Assembly (NCBI GenBank): GCA_026122225.1
Contig: JANEZZ010001898.1
Coordinates: forward strand, 496,001-560,000
DNA: 64,000 nt
Source: Heloderma charlesbogerti
Taxonomy: Eukaryota > Chordata > Lepidosauria > Squamata > Helodermatidae
Direction: 5' to 3'
In this document: one piece after another, positions 33,939-45,257 of the stretch
Layout: each line of letters begins with the position of its first letter
How positions within the stretch are numbered: the first letter of the stretch is position 1
Notes under the pieces: generated by a model
Database searches by the model: none
What the model saw: the letters and a program-made list of their open reading frames with translations, nothing else
What the model was told of the DNA's origin: nothing
Translations under genes and position numbers: made by a program

Positions 33939-34157
33939 CACCACCACCATAGCCACCGCCATTTGCGTACGCAGTTTTTTTTCCGGAAGGCTGCCCAGTG
34001 GCTGGATGTCCACCTGTGGGCGGCCCCGGCTGGCGGCTCTGTGGAATCTCCGCAGAGCAGAGCCGGCCAGATTAGGATTTCGGGGGGAGGTGCGGAGCGC
34101 CTCCCTCCCACCGCAAATTACCCCGTCGAAAAGGTAAGTGACTTTCGTACATCCCTA
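33939..34157 (-). mobile_element. Left-truncated palindromic hAT-family copy
   Basis: It begins abruptly within half of a GCGGC/GCCGCCATTTGCG unit (ACCATAGCCACCGCC, ATTTGCGTACGC). It continues through the CCGGCTGGCGGCTCTG..GCAGAGCAGAGCC segment and ends with the T1 tip AAAGGTAAGTGACTTTCGTAC, ATCCCTA. No left terminus is present, so no duplication can be tested. Confidence 0.85.
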
Positions 34158-36112
34158 CGTCCAGCAGGTAGATAGTTGTATGTGAGACACTCAGTGCAAT
34201 ATACTGAATAGCCCCCTGCTGGCTTCCTACCTTTACAACTGTTTTTTTTTTTTATTTGTGTGTGTTTTCCCTGGAAAATTCAGTTGTTTACTATGAGAAG
34301 GTGGGGAAATTAGTTATAGTTATTTATTTACAGTTACTTACTGTGAGTATGGAATAGGGAAGAAAGAGTCAATTTCCCTGGCATTCTCCCCTTGTTGCTA
34401 AACTCGCACAGTTGCTTAACTCACTTGTTTGCTAACACTTTGTAACTGGGGCTGAAAAGCTTTGTCACTGGGGCTCCTCACCCTTGGAGAGCTGGCTCCC
34501 TCGCAAGCATGCCTCCTTATACGGATAGGCTCAACTGCTGCTGCAGACAGTGATTCTGAATTGAGGGCCTTGTTTGAAAAGCAAGGGAGACTGTGTGTGA
34601 ACTCCTGATCAGCTCTGGCTTTCAGTGGCTGGGAATGCAGGTCAGTTCAGTTTAGGTCAGCCTTCTATTCCTCCCCTCATTTCTTTAGGGAATCCACTTT
34701 TACAGCCCTGTTCTCCTCAGCCTATTGTCTATTCCATTCCTAGGCCCCTGCCTAGATCCTTCTGCCTCCCCTCTTCAGGAACTCAGCAGCTCAGTCAATG
34801 AGAGACCCTTCTGGCATGTGATATTAGGGCAGCTCCGGCCAGTCACTCCAGAAGCTCCACCACCCACATCCACACAAAATCCTTAAATGCAACAGTGGGA
34901 AATCTGTGGCTCTAAGGTTGCATGTGGCTCTCAGCCTAATTTCAAAAGCCCTCTGCAAGCAATCCATTCAGACTTCTGGCAGTAGTGATCTATCCCTCCC
35001 TATGACTGCCTACTAGTAGAGATGTTGGAGAGATCCATCTGGAGGGTGAAGCTCACCAAGGTTTCATCAGCTTGCCCCCCTGGACTTCAGGTCATTTACC
35101 TGTGATCTACATCAAGTCAGCCCAGCTCACAGATATTTCGATTGTTCTTTTGTTTTTTTTCATAAATAGATCCCCTCCCCCATTTATTCACTGTTTGCAA
35201 ATCTGGCCCTTTTGGGGCCCAGAGAAGTCCCACTGCTTGCCCAGCTTGGTGGTTTGTCTTACTATTAATTTCCGTTTCTCTGCACCATTCTTATATATTT
35301 AAGTATTGAATTAACCTTTTTCTTCTTCTTAGATTCTTGAGTATTACACCCCACCATCCTGCCCTGGTTTAAGAATCTGTTCTTAGTTCTTTTCTTTTCT
35401 TATTAATCCTGAACTGCCCACTGGACCAGCACCAAGTCAGAAAAGCAAATTGTGAAGGTTTTTTATATGACATATGCAATGATGCTTAATTTAAATCTTG
35501 TTACTGCTGTTACTAAACCCATGTAGCTTCATGAGGCCTGTTTGCAAACAGAGGTCTTTTTCTTCTATGGACATGTATGTATAGCTGAACCTTCGCATCC
35601 TTCACATTAGGGGCTCTTATTTTGAAGTGTCTGCTTTGGCTAGTGTCACTCAGGTGAACTGGTATAAAGGTTCTGGCTCTAAGATGAGGAAAAAAAGGAG
35701 CTTTAGAAAACAGACATGGATTTCAGTCACTGAGGTTAACACAGGATCAAGCTTACTTCATTGTACTCACTCACAGCAGTATACAGATCACAGTAGGCTC
35801 CCTTATTATCTGCTTAGCCTTCTTCACCATCAGAATCCTTGTTCTCAGAGGCAGCCCAATCCTCCAAACACTGGCAAGAAACAAATTCCACTTAAGTATA
35901 TGGGGCTTGATAACAGCAGAGACCTCAAAAGGAATGGGTTGTTGGTGAGAGTTAATAACGCCCTACTGTGTGAGTGAAGAGCTACATGAAATAGCCCTTT
36001 GTTAACTAAAGAACTGCAGTCAAGATATTTAGTACAACTGAACAATGGCAATGAGGAAAAGAGGAAAAGAAGAAAAGACAGTGAACAGGTCTTGTAATGC
36101 AGTGTGCAAGGA
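34158..36112. other. No gene; one partial hAT-like left end at about 34999
   Basis: TAGAGATGTTGGAGAGATCC..GGTGAAGCTCACCAAGG..TCAGCTTGCCCCCCTGGA (about 34999-35086) resembles the left part of the element starting at 44502. The rest is unassigned. Confidence 0.45.
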
Positions 36113-36120
36113 GCTATAGA

Positions 36121-36498
36121 TAGCGATGTGCAAATCAGCAAACTGTGAGCTTGTGGAGGTTTTCAAATTCCACCTTGAAGCTCATTCTCACTCATCTCTG
36201 CATCAGATTGTGAACTTTTTTTTTTTTTTGCATGAAAATGTGGGCATATTTTATGCACATTTTCCCAAACGTACAAATCAATTGTGCACATTTTTCAGAA
36301 GTACACATTTTTGTCATGCACACTTTTCAAATGTGTACATTGTAATGCCTTTTTTGTGTTCCTCAGATCACATCACAAGCTCAGACATATGCAGACTTAG
36401 AGCACAGAATGTGTTTGGGACTGCATTCAGTTCTAGGAGGTGCAAACTGAGTAAATTCTGGTAAAAAATGAACTGAAATAATTTCTCATATGTCCCTA
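36121..36498. mobile_element. Non-autonomous hAT-type element (TAGCGATGTGC..ATGTCCCTA), 7/8 duplication
   Basis: It starts TAGCGATGTGCAAATCAGC and ends TTTCTCATATGTCCCTA. The flanks are GCTATAGA (36113-36120) and GTTATAGA (36499-36506). The interior has several TGTGCACATTTTT-like repeats around 36245-36345 and an AAATTCCACCTTGAAGC motif. The AAATTCCACCT motif and the overall design are shared with 53103-53513, so the two belong to one family. Confidence 0.85.
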
Positions 36499-38214
36499 GT
36501 TATAGATAAACCAGGCTTCTCTCTCAGTTTTCTTACATTTTTTTCTAAAAAAAATGCTTCCCAATGCCTGCCAGTTTTCCATGTGTCTGTCATGTCTTCA
36601 GCACCTCAGTTACCTCCCTCTTCTACAAGACCAGTAGAGGGTCTACACAGCACCTCACACACCACTGGTCATTTGTTCCTATTCCCCATCCCCTTTGGGG
36701 TAGTGCATGAAAGGGAATCTCCAGTGTTTTCTTTGTGGAGGGGGAGAGGCCTGTGGAAGAGGCAGGACATGGGACAGAATGTCCATGGTCTGGATTGAGA
36801 CTCCCAGTGAGTCAGATGTGGCCTGTAGGCCAGGGGTTCAAATCCTTGCCTTATGTTTTTCACTGGGCAGTAGAATAACACACCCAATACCATCATACCC
36901 TATTCAGTCACATTTCTCCCACTGTATGCATTTTTGTACACATTGCTCCTGATCTATGTACAAAACAGCATAAATGGGAGACATGAATACAATAGGGGAA
37001 ATCCCTACAAAAATGCATACTGTGGGGAAAATGTATACGATAGGGCATATACGTGTACAGAAATGTGTATAATAGGGGAAATGCACACAAAAATGTGTAT
37101 GTATTTTCACGTACACTTTTAAAAAATTGCAAACTGTGTGGAAATGGGATGGAACGAATTTGTGTTTCAAAAACCTTGGAGGTTGGTAGAAACTGAAACA
37201 GATTGATTTGGCTGTCCATAAATATAATTACCAACATTTTGTAAGCAGGCTTTCTCACATTCATAGTTTGGAACCCGTGGGTCAGGATAGAGTATACATT
37301 TAAAACGTTAAATGAAGACATGAATAAATACTAGGGCTTGTTCCCAAATTTTGGGTTTCCTGTCTCTCAGCTTCTACTGAATTGTGTTTCCTAATACATA
37401 AAACCAAAGTACACCAAGTCTTGTTATGTACACATGATGTTATAAACAAGGAGTCTGATGCTGATGCCCCCAAAAGTTATTTTTATGCTTTTACTTGTTG
37501 TGAAACATAAATGCTTGCATGCACAAAAGCAAATAAACTGTTACATTTCTCCTCAGTGCTGTAAAAACTAAAAACCTGAGCCATCTGTAGCTCATCCTTT
37601 TCTTGGTCAATAATAGATGAACGAAGCCCTGAATACTGAATGGATAATCCATCAAAGACAACCAAGGGCATAATGCTTTCTCAAAGCAATTTCACAATCA
37701 AGGTAGGAATTGCACTCATTTGACCACCTACCTTGTTTTATTTCCCAAAGCCTAAATTGTCACATGCAAAAGCATTAGCCTCCTGAGGGACATGGTGCTG
37801 TAATCCCAGCTCCTTAATTAGAAGAATGGGAGAGTGAGAATTAATGATGTTTCATGTGACATTGAGCAAATTTCTGGTAGGCTGGTCTAGTCTCTTCCAC
37901 AAAGCCTAAAATTATATGGTAATTGGAGCAAGACAAGCAAAAATGAAAACACAATCTTGATTTCATTTAAAGGAACAGAATTTTTAACCAAATACAGTGT
38001 TGAGAAAATTGAATTTATTGCCCTGGCAGCAAAAGCTAATAGGTTCAAGTGGAAAAATGGAAAATTGTATTGTGAGACTGTGCATAGTGGCTTTGTTATT
38101 CTTTGAATTAACAAATACACCACTTTGGTTGTTCAAATAAGAATCAAAAAACCCTGTGCTTCAGCCCATTTACTCAGAAACAGTCTGTACAACACACTTA
38201 CATCCCCATCCCCA
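36499..38214. other. No gene; degenerate tandem repeat at about 36905-37130
   Basis: At about 36980-37110 an AATAGGGGAAAT.C..ACAAAAATG(T/C)ATA unit of roughly 35 bases recurs several times with variation, like the interiors of the TGTGCA-rich hAT-type elements. The element ends were not located. Other parts are unassigned. Confidence 0.45.
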
Positions 38215-39150
38215 TCAATAAGCGGATGACATCCAGATCTACTTCTCTTTCTCATTAAACCCAGGTGAGGCAGTGGCTGTTCTGAATCAGTGCCTGGGCA
38301 TGGTAATGGACTGGATGAGGGCCAATAAACTGAAACTAAATCCAGACAAGATGGAGGTACTGTTAGTGGGTGGTTCGTCTGCACAGCTAGGTGATATTCA
38401 ACCTGTTCTGGAGGGGGTTGCACTCCCCCTAAAGGATCATGTTCGTAGTTTGAGGATGCTCTTGGATCCAGAACTGTCACCTGAGGCACAGGTGAACTCA
38501 GTGGCACAGAGCAATTTTGATCAGCTTAGGGTGGTATACCAACTATGCCCTTATCTGGACAGAAGTAGCGTAGCTACAGTTATCCATGCTCTGTTAACTT
38601 CTCGTCTGGATTACTGCAATGCGTTATACATGGGGCTGCCTTTGAAAACAGTCCGGAAACTTCAGCTAGTCCAAAATAGGGCAGCAAGATTGTTAACAAG
38701 GACTGGCCAATGAGCTCATATTGCACCAGTACTTTTCCAGCTGCACTGGCTGCCAGTCCATTTCTGGGCCCGATTCAAAGCACTGGTATTAACATTCAAA
38801 GCCCTTAACGGCTTGGGGCCAGGATACCTGAAGGATCGCCTTCTCCCATATGTGCCTGCCCGGACCTTAAGATCATCGTCAGCGGCCCTTCTCTGTGAGC
38901 CCCTGCCAAAGGAAGTGAGGTGGGTGGCTACTAGGAGGAGGGCTTTTTCTGCTGTGGCACCCCAGCTCTGGAATGACCTCCCTGGTGAGGTTCGCCTGGC
39001 ACCTACACTGTATTCTTTTCAGCGGCAGGTGAAGACCTTTTTATTTCCCCAGGCATTTTAGCATTTTAGCTTTCTAGAATTTTAGCTTTGCTGTTTTAAA
39101 TCTGCATTTTAAATCTCTGCACTGCTGCTAGGTTTTATTCTGGTTGTATT
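38215..39150 (+). pseudogene. L2 LINE, 3' part of the reverse-transcriptase ORF (first segment)
   Basis: The element is 5'-truncated just before the catalytic box: GCGGATGACATCCAG encodes ADDIQ. The frame continues through NQCLGMVMDWMRANKLKLN, PDKMEVLLVGGSSAQLG, ALLTSRLDYCNALYMGLPLK and LQLVQNRAARLLTRTG. After one frame break it goes on with LKDRLLPYVPARTLRSSSAA, WNDLPGEVRLAPTLYSFQRQ and KTFLFPQAF. These are typical of L2-clade LINEs. At 39151 it is interrupted by nested hAT-family copies, and its tail resumes at 40485. Confidence 0.88.
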
Positions 39151-39301
39151 TAGGGATGTTAGAGAATTCTGCCACGGACTCCAATAAGGCCAGATTCTAA
39201 AGAATCCAGCTCCTCAGAGTCCATGGCAGAACGGACCACCCACCTCTGCCACCCTGCGAAGTTGCCCCAGAACAGATCCTACCTGCCACTGGCCAGTCCG
39301 G

Positions 39302-40236
39302 TAGGGATGGCCGTGAATTTCTCCATGAATCTCGGGGAGGCCGAATGCCAATGCATTCGGCCCCCCGAAATTGTTGGTGAAATTCTCCACCATCCCCCTG
39401 CCACCTCCCTGGATGGGACTTACCTCCCTCGAATGTCCCTCTCGGCGGCGGGTCCTGGCGGTGTTTTGGCTAGGGATGGACGAAAGTCCCTTACCTGTCA
39501 AAGTCCCTTACCTGTCAGAGAAATTCTCTGACATCCCTAGTTTCGGCGGCGTTTCGGCGCGGGCGGGGGCAGCGTCTGGTCTTCCGACCGGCTGCCGCTG
39601 CCGCCATTACAAAGTGAATGAAAAAAAACAACACCTGTGATAGGCTACATAATTATTAATTTAGCCTATCACGGCTAGATTTCCAAAGTCAGCCGTGATA
39701 GGCTACGTTAATCGTTATGTAGCCTATCACGGGTGACTAGGAAAAAAAAAAAAAAAAGCTATTTGCGTTGCCCTTATTTTCACCATAGTCTATGTAAATC
39801 TTTACGTAGACTACCCGGGCCCAAATAAGGAATGCAAATGGCAGCGCCTATGGGCGCCGCCATTTGCGTACGAGCTGTTTTTTTTTTTTTTCAAAGTCAC
39901 CCGTGATAGGCTACATAATGATTAACGTAGCCTATCATGGCTGACTTTGGAAATCTAGCCGTGATAGGCTACGCTAATCGTTACGTAGCCTATCACGGGT
40001 TTGGGTTTTTTTTTTTCCATTCACTTCTTTATTTCGTGGCTGGGGAGATGGGGCGCTTCTCCCCAGCCTGAATTTCAGCTGGGCGAGGAGGGGCGCCTCC
40101 CCCCCTGACCTGAATTTCGGCCGGGTGAGGCGGGGCACCTCCCCCCCGGCCTGAACTTCGGGGGGAGAACCGAAGCGCCTGTCCCCCACCGCGAAGCAAG
40201 CTGCGGGACCAGGTAAGTGACTTTCGTACATCACTA
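39302..40236 (-). mobile_element. Middle palindromic hAT-family copy of the nest
   Basis: It begins TAGGGATGGCCGTGAATTTCTCC (T2-like) and ends GGTAAGTGACTTTCGTACATCACTA (T1, one base changed in the tip). The duplication is CAGTCCGG (39294-39301) against CAGTCAGG (40237-40244), 7/8. The palindrome train spans about 39640-40000, with four GATAGGCTAC units, a TAGTCTATGTAAATC..TAGACTA unit and ATGGCAGCGCCTATGGGCGCCGCCAT. One arm is shortened. Confidence 0.88.
39471..39539 (+). mobile_element. Minimal 69-bp hAT-family element: two ends and almost nothing else
   Basis: It starts TAGGGATGGACGAAAGTCCC (T1), has a second AAGTCCCTTACCTGTC repeat, and ends GAGAAATTCTCTGACATCCC TA (T2). The flanks are GTTTTGGC (39463-39470) and GTTTCGGC (39540-39547), 7/8. 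If it transposed in this form, about 69 bp is enough for transposase recognition. A deletion after insertion is the alternative. Confidence 0.82.
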
Positions 40237-40484
40237 CAGTCAGGTCCATCCGCTGCCATCCTGTGGAAGAATATGGCATCCAGCATAGTTGACGCCATTC
40301 ACGTCCCTGTTCTTTGTAGTAATAGGCTACGTAAATCTTTACATAGCCTATCACAACAAAGAGCAGGGACTCAAATAGCAGAGCAGAGCTGGCCAGCGAT
40401 GATTCCGGGGGGGAGAGACGGATCGCCTCCCCCCCCCCGCGGACCCCCTGTGGACTCCAGGTAAGGGGTTTTTACAGATCCCTA

Positions 40485-40632
40485 GGTGTATTGTTATACT
40501 ATGGCTTTAATGTTCTATGTTTTATATTGTTTTATTGTGTGCTGTTTGGTTTTAATTTCTGTGAACAGCCCAGAGAGCTTCGGCTATTGGGCGGTATAGA
40601 AATGAAATAAAAAAATAATAAAAAATAAAAAT
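40485..40632 (+). mobile_element. 3' tail of the L2 LINE split by the hAT nest
   Basis: After the target duplication the L2 3' region continues: GTTCTATGTTTTATATTG.., then CCCAGAGAGCTTCGGCTATTGGGCGGTATAGAAATG and AATAAAAA repeats. This conserved hairpin-like tail is typical of reptile L2 copies and pairs with 38215-39150. Confidence 0.85.
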
Positions 40633-41249
40633 AAGAGCTTTGAGTCATATCAAAAAAGTATGCTGCAGGAAATTGCAAGGGTTTTTCCATTGTACCTGTT
40701 AAACCTGAATGACAATGAATCAGTGTGGATCAGATGACATACAGAAGTTTACTAAATATGAGCAATAATTATACTGGTTCTAGAACTGATACCAATCCCA
40801 TTAGGAGATTCTGGACTGGGGGGAAAAGAATACATTTCTTCATATGATGTGCAATTATTAAATTATGGAATTCACTACCAGAAGATGTGGTGTTGGCTTT
40901 CATGTTGTTTTTTGTTTTGTTTTTTAAGGATTGAACATATTTATAGAGATAAACATTACCAATGGGTGAGAATTTTGCTCCACCAACTGTTGTTGTTGTT
41001 GTGTGTGTTTTACAGATTGATTCAGTTTGGACCTGCTGAGCCTTTCAGTGAGCTGAAACAGTTCCATTCTGAAATCTGAATTTTTGGAAGTTTCTGATGC
41101 CTCTCGTCTTGGGGAAAAGGGTCCACAAAACATGTATATTTGCAAAATGTGCACAGAAAAGAGCATTTCAACCTATATTAATTTATTATTGGAAACATGC
41201 ATACATTTTAAAATTCACACAAAAATGCATATATCACATGATTATTTAC
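40633..41249. other. No gene recognised
   Basis: AT-rich sequence. TTCTGAAATC..GGAAGTTTCTGATGCC near 41070-41100 is weakly like the TGTGCA-rich hAT-type interiors. No boundaries were found. Confidence 0.4.
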
Positions 41250-42350
41250 TTACTATTAACATGTACATGCCACCTTATTTGCTAAAAAGCTATCAAGGTG
41301 GTGTACAACAGTTTAAAAAACTTTTTAAAAAAACAATAAAAACAAGAACATTAAAAATATTTCCACTTCATATTTTAAAACGCTAAACTGAAAAGATGCA
41401 TCTTCACAGCCTTTCTAAAGGCCAACAGACTGGAGGCCAATCGTAGCTCTTGAGGGAGCACATTCCATAGTTTGGGAGCAACACAGGAGATTGAGGAGAA
41501 AGCCCGTTCACATGTACCTGACAACTGGGCCTCTGTGGGTAATGGCACTCTCAGAAAGGTCTCTCTGCAGACCTTAATACACCAGCAGGTTAATAGTGAG
41601 ATGGCTTCTTAGACAACCAGAGCTTAAGCTGTCTATGGCTATAAAGGTTAAAACCAACACCTTGAATTATGCCCAAAAAGCAACTGGCAACCAGTGCAGG
41701 CCTCCAAGGTCCAGCCCTGCCAGGTGGTCCAATACAAAAACATGGTCGATAGTATCAAAACCGCTTAGAGGTGAACTAATAATATAGTTGTGCTCCCCAC
41801 ATCCAGTTCCTAGCATAGGTCATCCCCCAAGGTGACCAAAGTTGTCTCAGTCCCATATCCTGGCTGAAAGCCCAACTGAAATAATTATATAATCAGATAA
41901 TCAGTTTCATCCAGATGAACATCGAACTGTAATGCCCCCACTTTCTTGATCAGCTTAGCCAAGAATGGTGCATTTGAGACTGGCCTGTTGTTAAACAGAT
42001 CTCCTGTATCAAGGGAAAGTTTCTTTATTAGAAGTCTTATTACTGCCACTTTTAAACTCGAAGGAACAACCCCATCCTGCGAAGAGGCATCAATCACTTT
42101 CCTCAGCCACAGCAACAGTTCCACCTTAGCCTACTTAAATCAGCTAAGGAGGACAAGGGTCAAGTACACAGGTGGTGGTCCTCACCATTCCAGGTACCCT
42201 GATAACACCCTCAAGAACTACAAACTGAAAAGAATCCAAAACAAGTGGTAGCTGAGGTTCCATCACTCTGACCTGCCTGAATATTGGAGACCAATTCAAG
42301 GTGAATCCAAGGAACTTTTTCTGCAGAGAATGAAGCAATTGTTCACATTA
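41250..42350 (-). pseudogene. L2-type LINE relic, reverse strand
   Basis: On the reverse strand around 42120-41880 the peptide VVPSSLKVAVIRLLIKKLSL, then FNNRPVSNAPFLAKLIKKV and DETDYLI, is the central RT region of an L2-type LINE (the RPVSN motif). Downstream sequence down to about 41370 includes CTTGAATTATGCCC..GGCAACCAGTGCAGG and GTTTGGGAGCAACACAGGAG phrases that recur in L2 3' regions. Frames are broken, and both ends are uncertain. Confidence 0.7.
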
Positions 42351-44501
42351 ATGCCACCAACTGCTCTGACTCCCCCTCTCCAGCATCCTGGGAAAGGAGG
42401 CCTCACACAGAATGAAAAAGCAACATCATTCTCTTCTGTGTGGACCTCATGGTGGCATTAATGTGGGCTTTCTTTGCTGGCCGTACTTTAAGAGTGCAGT
42501 TCTGTACATGTTTAGACAGAAAGAAGTCCTACAGCTCCCAGAATTTCTGGGAGTTGTGTAACTTGTTTCTGTCTAAACTTGCCTAGGATTGATTGTGCTC
42601 TGGTCAGTTTGGTCAGTTTCATTCCAGGTTCTTCTCCAAGGGTACTCTAGCCAACGTCCCTCCTGTTCCATAGACCTGAACTCCCTACATTATGTAATGC
42701 ATACATTATGAAAAATGAACAAAAAAAGTACACATTTCTCTAAAGATTTTTTTTTAAAAATCAGCATGATCTTATGCAGGAATATGATGGAATGAGCTTG
42801 ACCTCAAAAAACTGGTGATCCTGGGAAAACTGGGAGTGACAAATCCATCTATCCCTAATCAACAGCTGTAAGGCATAGACAGATCCTCCGTGTTTAGAGT
42901 AGGTTGCTGCCTTCATAGCATGATCCTCACCTTCCCAGGGAACATATTCCTGCTGGAAACAGAATACTGAACTTCATAGGTCTTTGGTCTGATCCTGCAG
43001 GGTTCTTATATTGTTGTTTTTATTCGGGGTGTGTGTTGTAAATTCAAAATCCACCTTATGTCATCATGTGTGGAACAGAGTTACTTTTATTAAATTTTTA
43101 ACCTAGCTGTTATTTTGATTCTGTGCTTATTGTGTGTTAATGCTTTCAACTGACATTTAATATTTTTCTTTCAATTATTTTGCATGGGCGGGATTAATAG
43201 TCTAACAGCTCAAACCTAAATTTTGTCACTGCAGCTGGGAAGGCGATATGGGGGGAAGGGTTAACAAAACAATAAGAAGACCCTATTGACACCAATGGAC
43301 ACTTTTTTTTCTTTTTTTAAGCAGCAAATGGTTTTGTGAAACAAATGGTGGGAGGGAAGATTTAATCCTCCCTTCCCAGTGAGTGGTAATCCAAGTCCAA
43401 ATTGGGGCTGTGCACACACACTAGAGTAAAGAATAAACTAACCCTCAACTACACAGGATGTGATTAGCTCTAAATTGGAATTACAGCATTATGTTAGCAT
43501 GGAATAGTTTGCAAAAACTACAGCAAATGCCACAGGTGAGTGTGACACTAGTTTTTGAAGAAGGACCTTTTAGCCAGCTTTGGCATGTCATATTTTATTA
43601 AGTTGCAAACTGTTAGTGAAATCATTATATCAAAAGTCTTACAGCCAGTAAATTAATATAATCTCCCGCTAGTTACTGACAGAATGTTTCTGCAACCTTG
43701 TGATAATGGCTATGAGTTTAGCACTTTTTTTCTTCTTCCTGAGAATGGTAACTCAATGAAGTTTAAAAGATATTTTACAGAAAGTACCTGTTTGACTAAA
43801 AGATAACTGTCATAATGAAAACAGACAGCAGAAAGAAATCACTCATGGAGATTATCTGTAGCTTTAGAGCATTAATAGTCCATCTGTGCATGCCCCCCCT
43901 CCTGAAAAATAAAGATTATATTAGAACATTCATTAGAAACACAGCAAAAACTAAATTACTCTGGCCATGATCCAGGAGAATTTAATCCAGGATTAAATGG
44001 AGCCCCTGTTAGATTGTGTGAAAAGCCACCAATTTATCAGTTGAGCAGAAGACAGGATTTAGCATGTGAGCAGTGTGTGAAGGTGGGACTTGCTATGCAA
44101 GATGAAGGCTACCGAGCAGCACTGAGAGATGGGAAGAGACCATCACTCCTCCATGGCAGTTCCAGACCACAGCGTCTCCAGTTAAAGGGAGTATATTAAG
44201 AACTTCCCTTCCTATCTTGTACTCTGACTATGAGATCATGTCAAAGGTTTCATGTTGCTGAACTAATTGGGAGCTCCTTCCATTGGGCCAAGCCATAATG
44301 GCATACAGTGATGGAGCCACCTGTGAATCTGGATTGGGCCATGTCCTGTTGGGAGACCCTTACTTTGGTAATGTATAGGATAGGCTTAGATACTGTTTTG
44401 TTATTTTTCTTGGGCTATTGTTTCAAAGGTCCTCTGTTATCTTTTTGTATAACTCACATCCCTTTCCCCTATGCCAGTAAACTTCAAATCTACCTCTAGA
44501 G
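42351..44501. other. No gene; one fold-back MITE and one orphan hAT tip
   Basis: Besides the MITE at 42491-42602, CCATCTATCCCTA at about 42846-42858 resembles a hAT right tip without a partner. The rest of this 2-kb stretch is unassigned AT-rich DNA. Confidence 0.5.
42491..42602. mobile_element. Fold-back MITE (TTTAGACAGAAA..TTTCTGTCTAAA)
   Basis: GAGTGCAGTTCTGTACATGT, TTAGACAGAAAGAAGTCCTACA and GCTCCCAGAATTT are mirrored by CTGGGAGTTGTGTAACTTG, TTTCTGTCTAAACTTGCCTAGG and ATTGTGCTC. It is the second copy of the element at 7056-7182. Confidence 0.75.
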
Positions 44502-44606
44502 TAGGGATGTCAGAGGAATCCAGTTGTGGGTGGAGCTCAACAAGCTTTTGTCAGCTCATCCCCCTGGATGCCATTCCATCTTCCACCAGCTGGCTCGACT
44601 CAGTCC
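44502..44606. mobile_element. Left part of a further hAT-like element that hosts the copy at 44607
   Basis: It begins TAGGGATGTCAGAGGAATCC, then GTGGAGCTCAACAAGC.. and CCCCTGGATGCC. It is interrupted at CTCAGTCC by the 44607-45249 copy and resumes at 45250 with TCAGTGAGTCGGGCCAGCTG. A related left end occurs at about 34999. The right end could not be placed. Confidence 0.6.
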
Positions 44607-45249
44607 TAGGGATGGCGGAGAATTTCGCCCCCCTGGGACGAAGCTTACCTGGGGCGGATGTTCCGGCGGCAGCAGCTCCAGTAGCGGCTCCGACAGTGGC
44701 GGTGGCAGCGGCGGCTGGTCTTTTAACTGGCTGCCATGGCTGCCATTTGCATCCTGGTCTTTGCCGTGATAGGCTATGTAAGTATTTATGTAGCCTATCA
44801 CGGCAAGCCAAGCAAGCAAACAAAAAAAAACAGCATACACAAATGGCGTGGCTCTGGCGGCCACCATTTGCGTTCCCTATTTTTCGCCATTTTAGCCTAC
44901 ATAAATATTTATGCAGGCTATTACAGTGAAAAAAAAGGGGAACGCAAATAGCATAGTGGGTGCTATTTGCGTTCCTTTTTTCCCCGCCATAATAGCTTAT
45001 GTAAATATTTACATAGGCTAAAACAGCGGAAAAAAAGGAATGCAAATGGCTCTCACTACACTATTTGCGTTCCCCTTTTTGTTCGCCGCAATAGCCTATG
45101 TAAATATTTACGTAGGCTAAAATGGTGAAAAATAGGGAATGCAATAGGGAATCCCCCCCATCGAGGATTACGGAGGGAGGGACGGAGCGCCTCCTCCCCC
45201 AACCTCAAATCGCATCCGCAAAAAGGTAAGTGACTTTCGTACATCCCTA
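44607..45249 (-). mobile_element. Palindromic hAT-family copy with exact 8-bp target-site duplication
   Basis: T2-like left end (TAGGGATGGCGGAGAATTTCGCC), T1 right end (GGTAAGTGACTTTCGTACATCCCTA). The duplication CTCAGTCC is exact (44599-44606 and 45250-45257). The palindromes are GATAGGCTATGTAAGTATTTATGTAGCCTATC (about 44769-44800), ATGGCGTGGCTCTGGCGGCCACCATTTGCG (about 44842-44872), TAGCCTACATAAATATTTATGCAGGCTA (about 44893-44920), GCAAATAGC..GCTATTTGCG (about 44944-44971), TAGCTTATGTAAATATTTACATAGGCTA (about 44993-45020) and TAGCCTATGTAAATATTTACGTAGGCTA (about 45092-45119). Confidence 0.95.
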
Positions 45250-45257
45250 CTCAGTCC

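Larger units (their letters stand above)
39151..40484 (-). mobile_element. Outer palindromic hAT-family copy of a three-level nest
   Basis: T2 left end (TAGGGATGTTAGAGAATTCTGCC) and T1 right end (AGGTAAGGGGTTTTTACAGATCCCTA). The duplication is GTTGTATT (39143-39150) against GGTGTATT (40485-40492), 7/8. Its own sequence is only 39151-39301 plus 40245-40484, because another copy occupies the middle. A GTAATAGGCTACGTAAATCTTTACATAGCCTATCAC unit lies at about 40318-40353. Confidence 0.88.
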
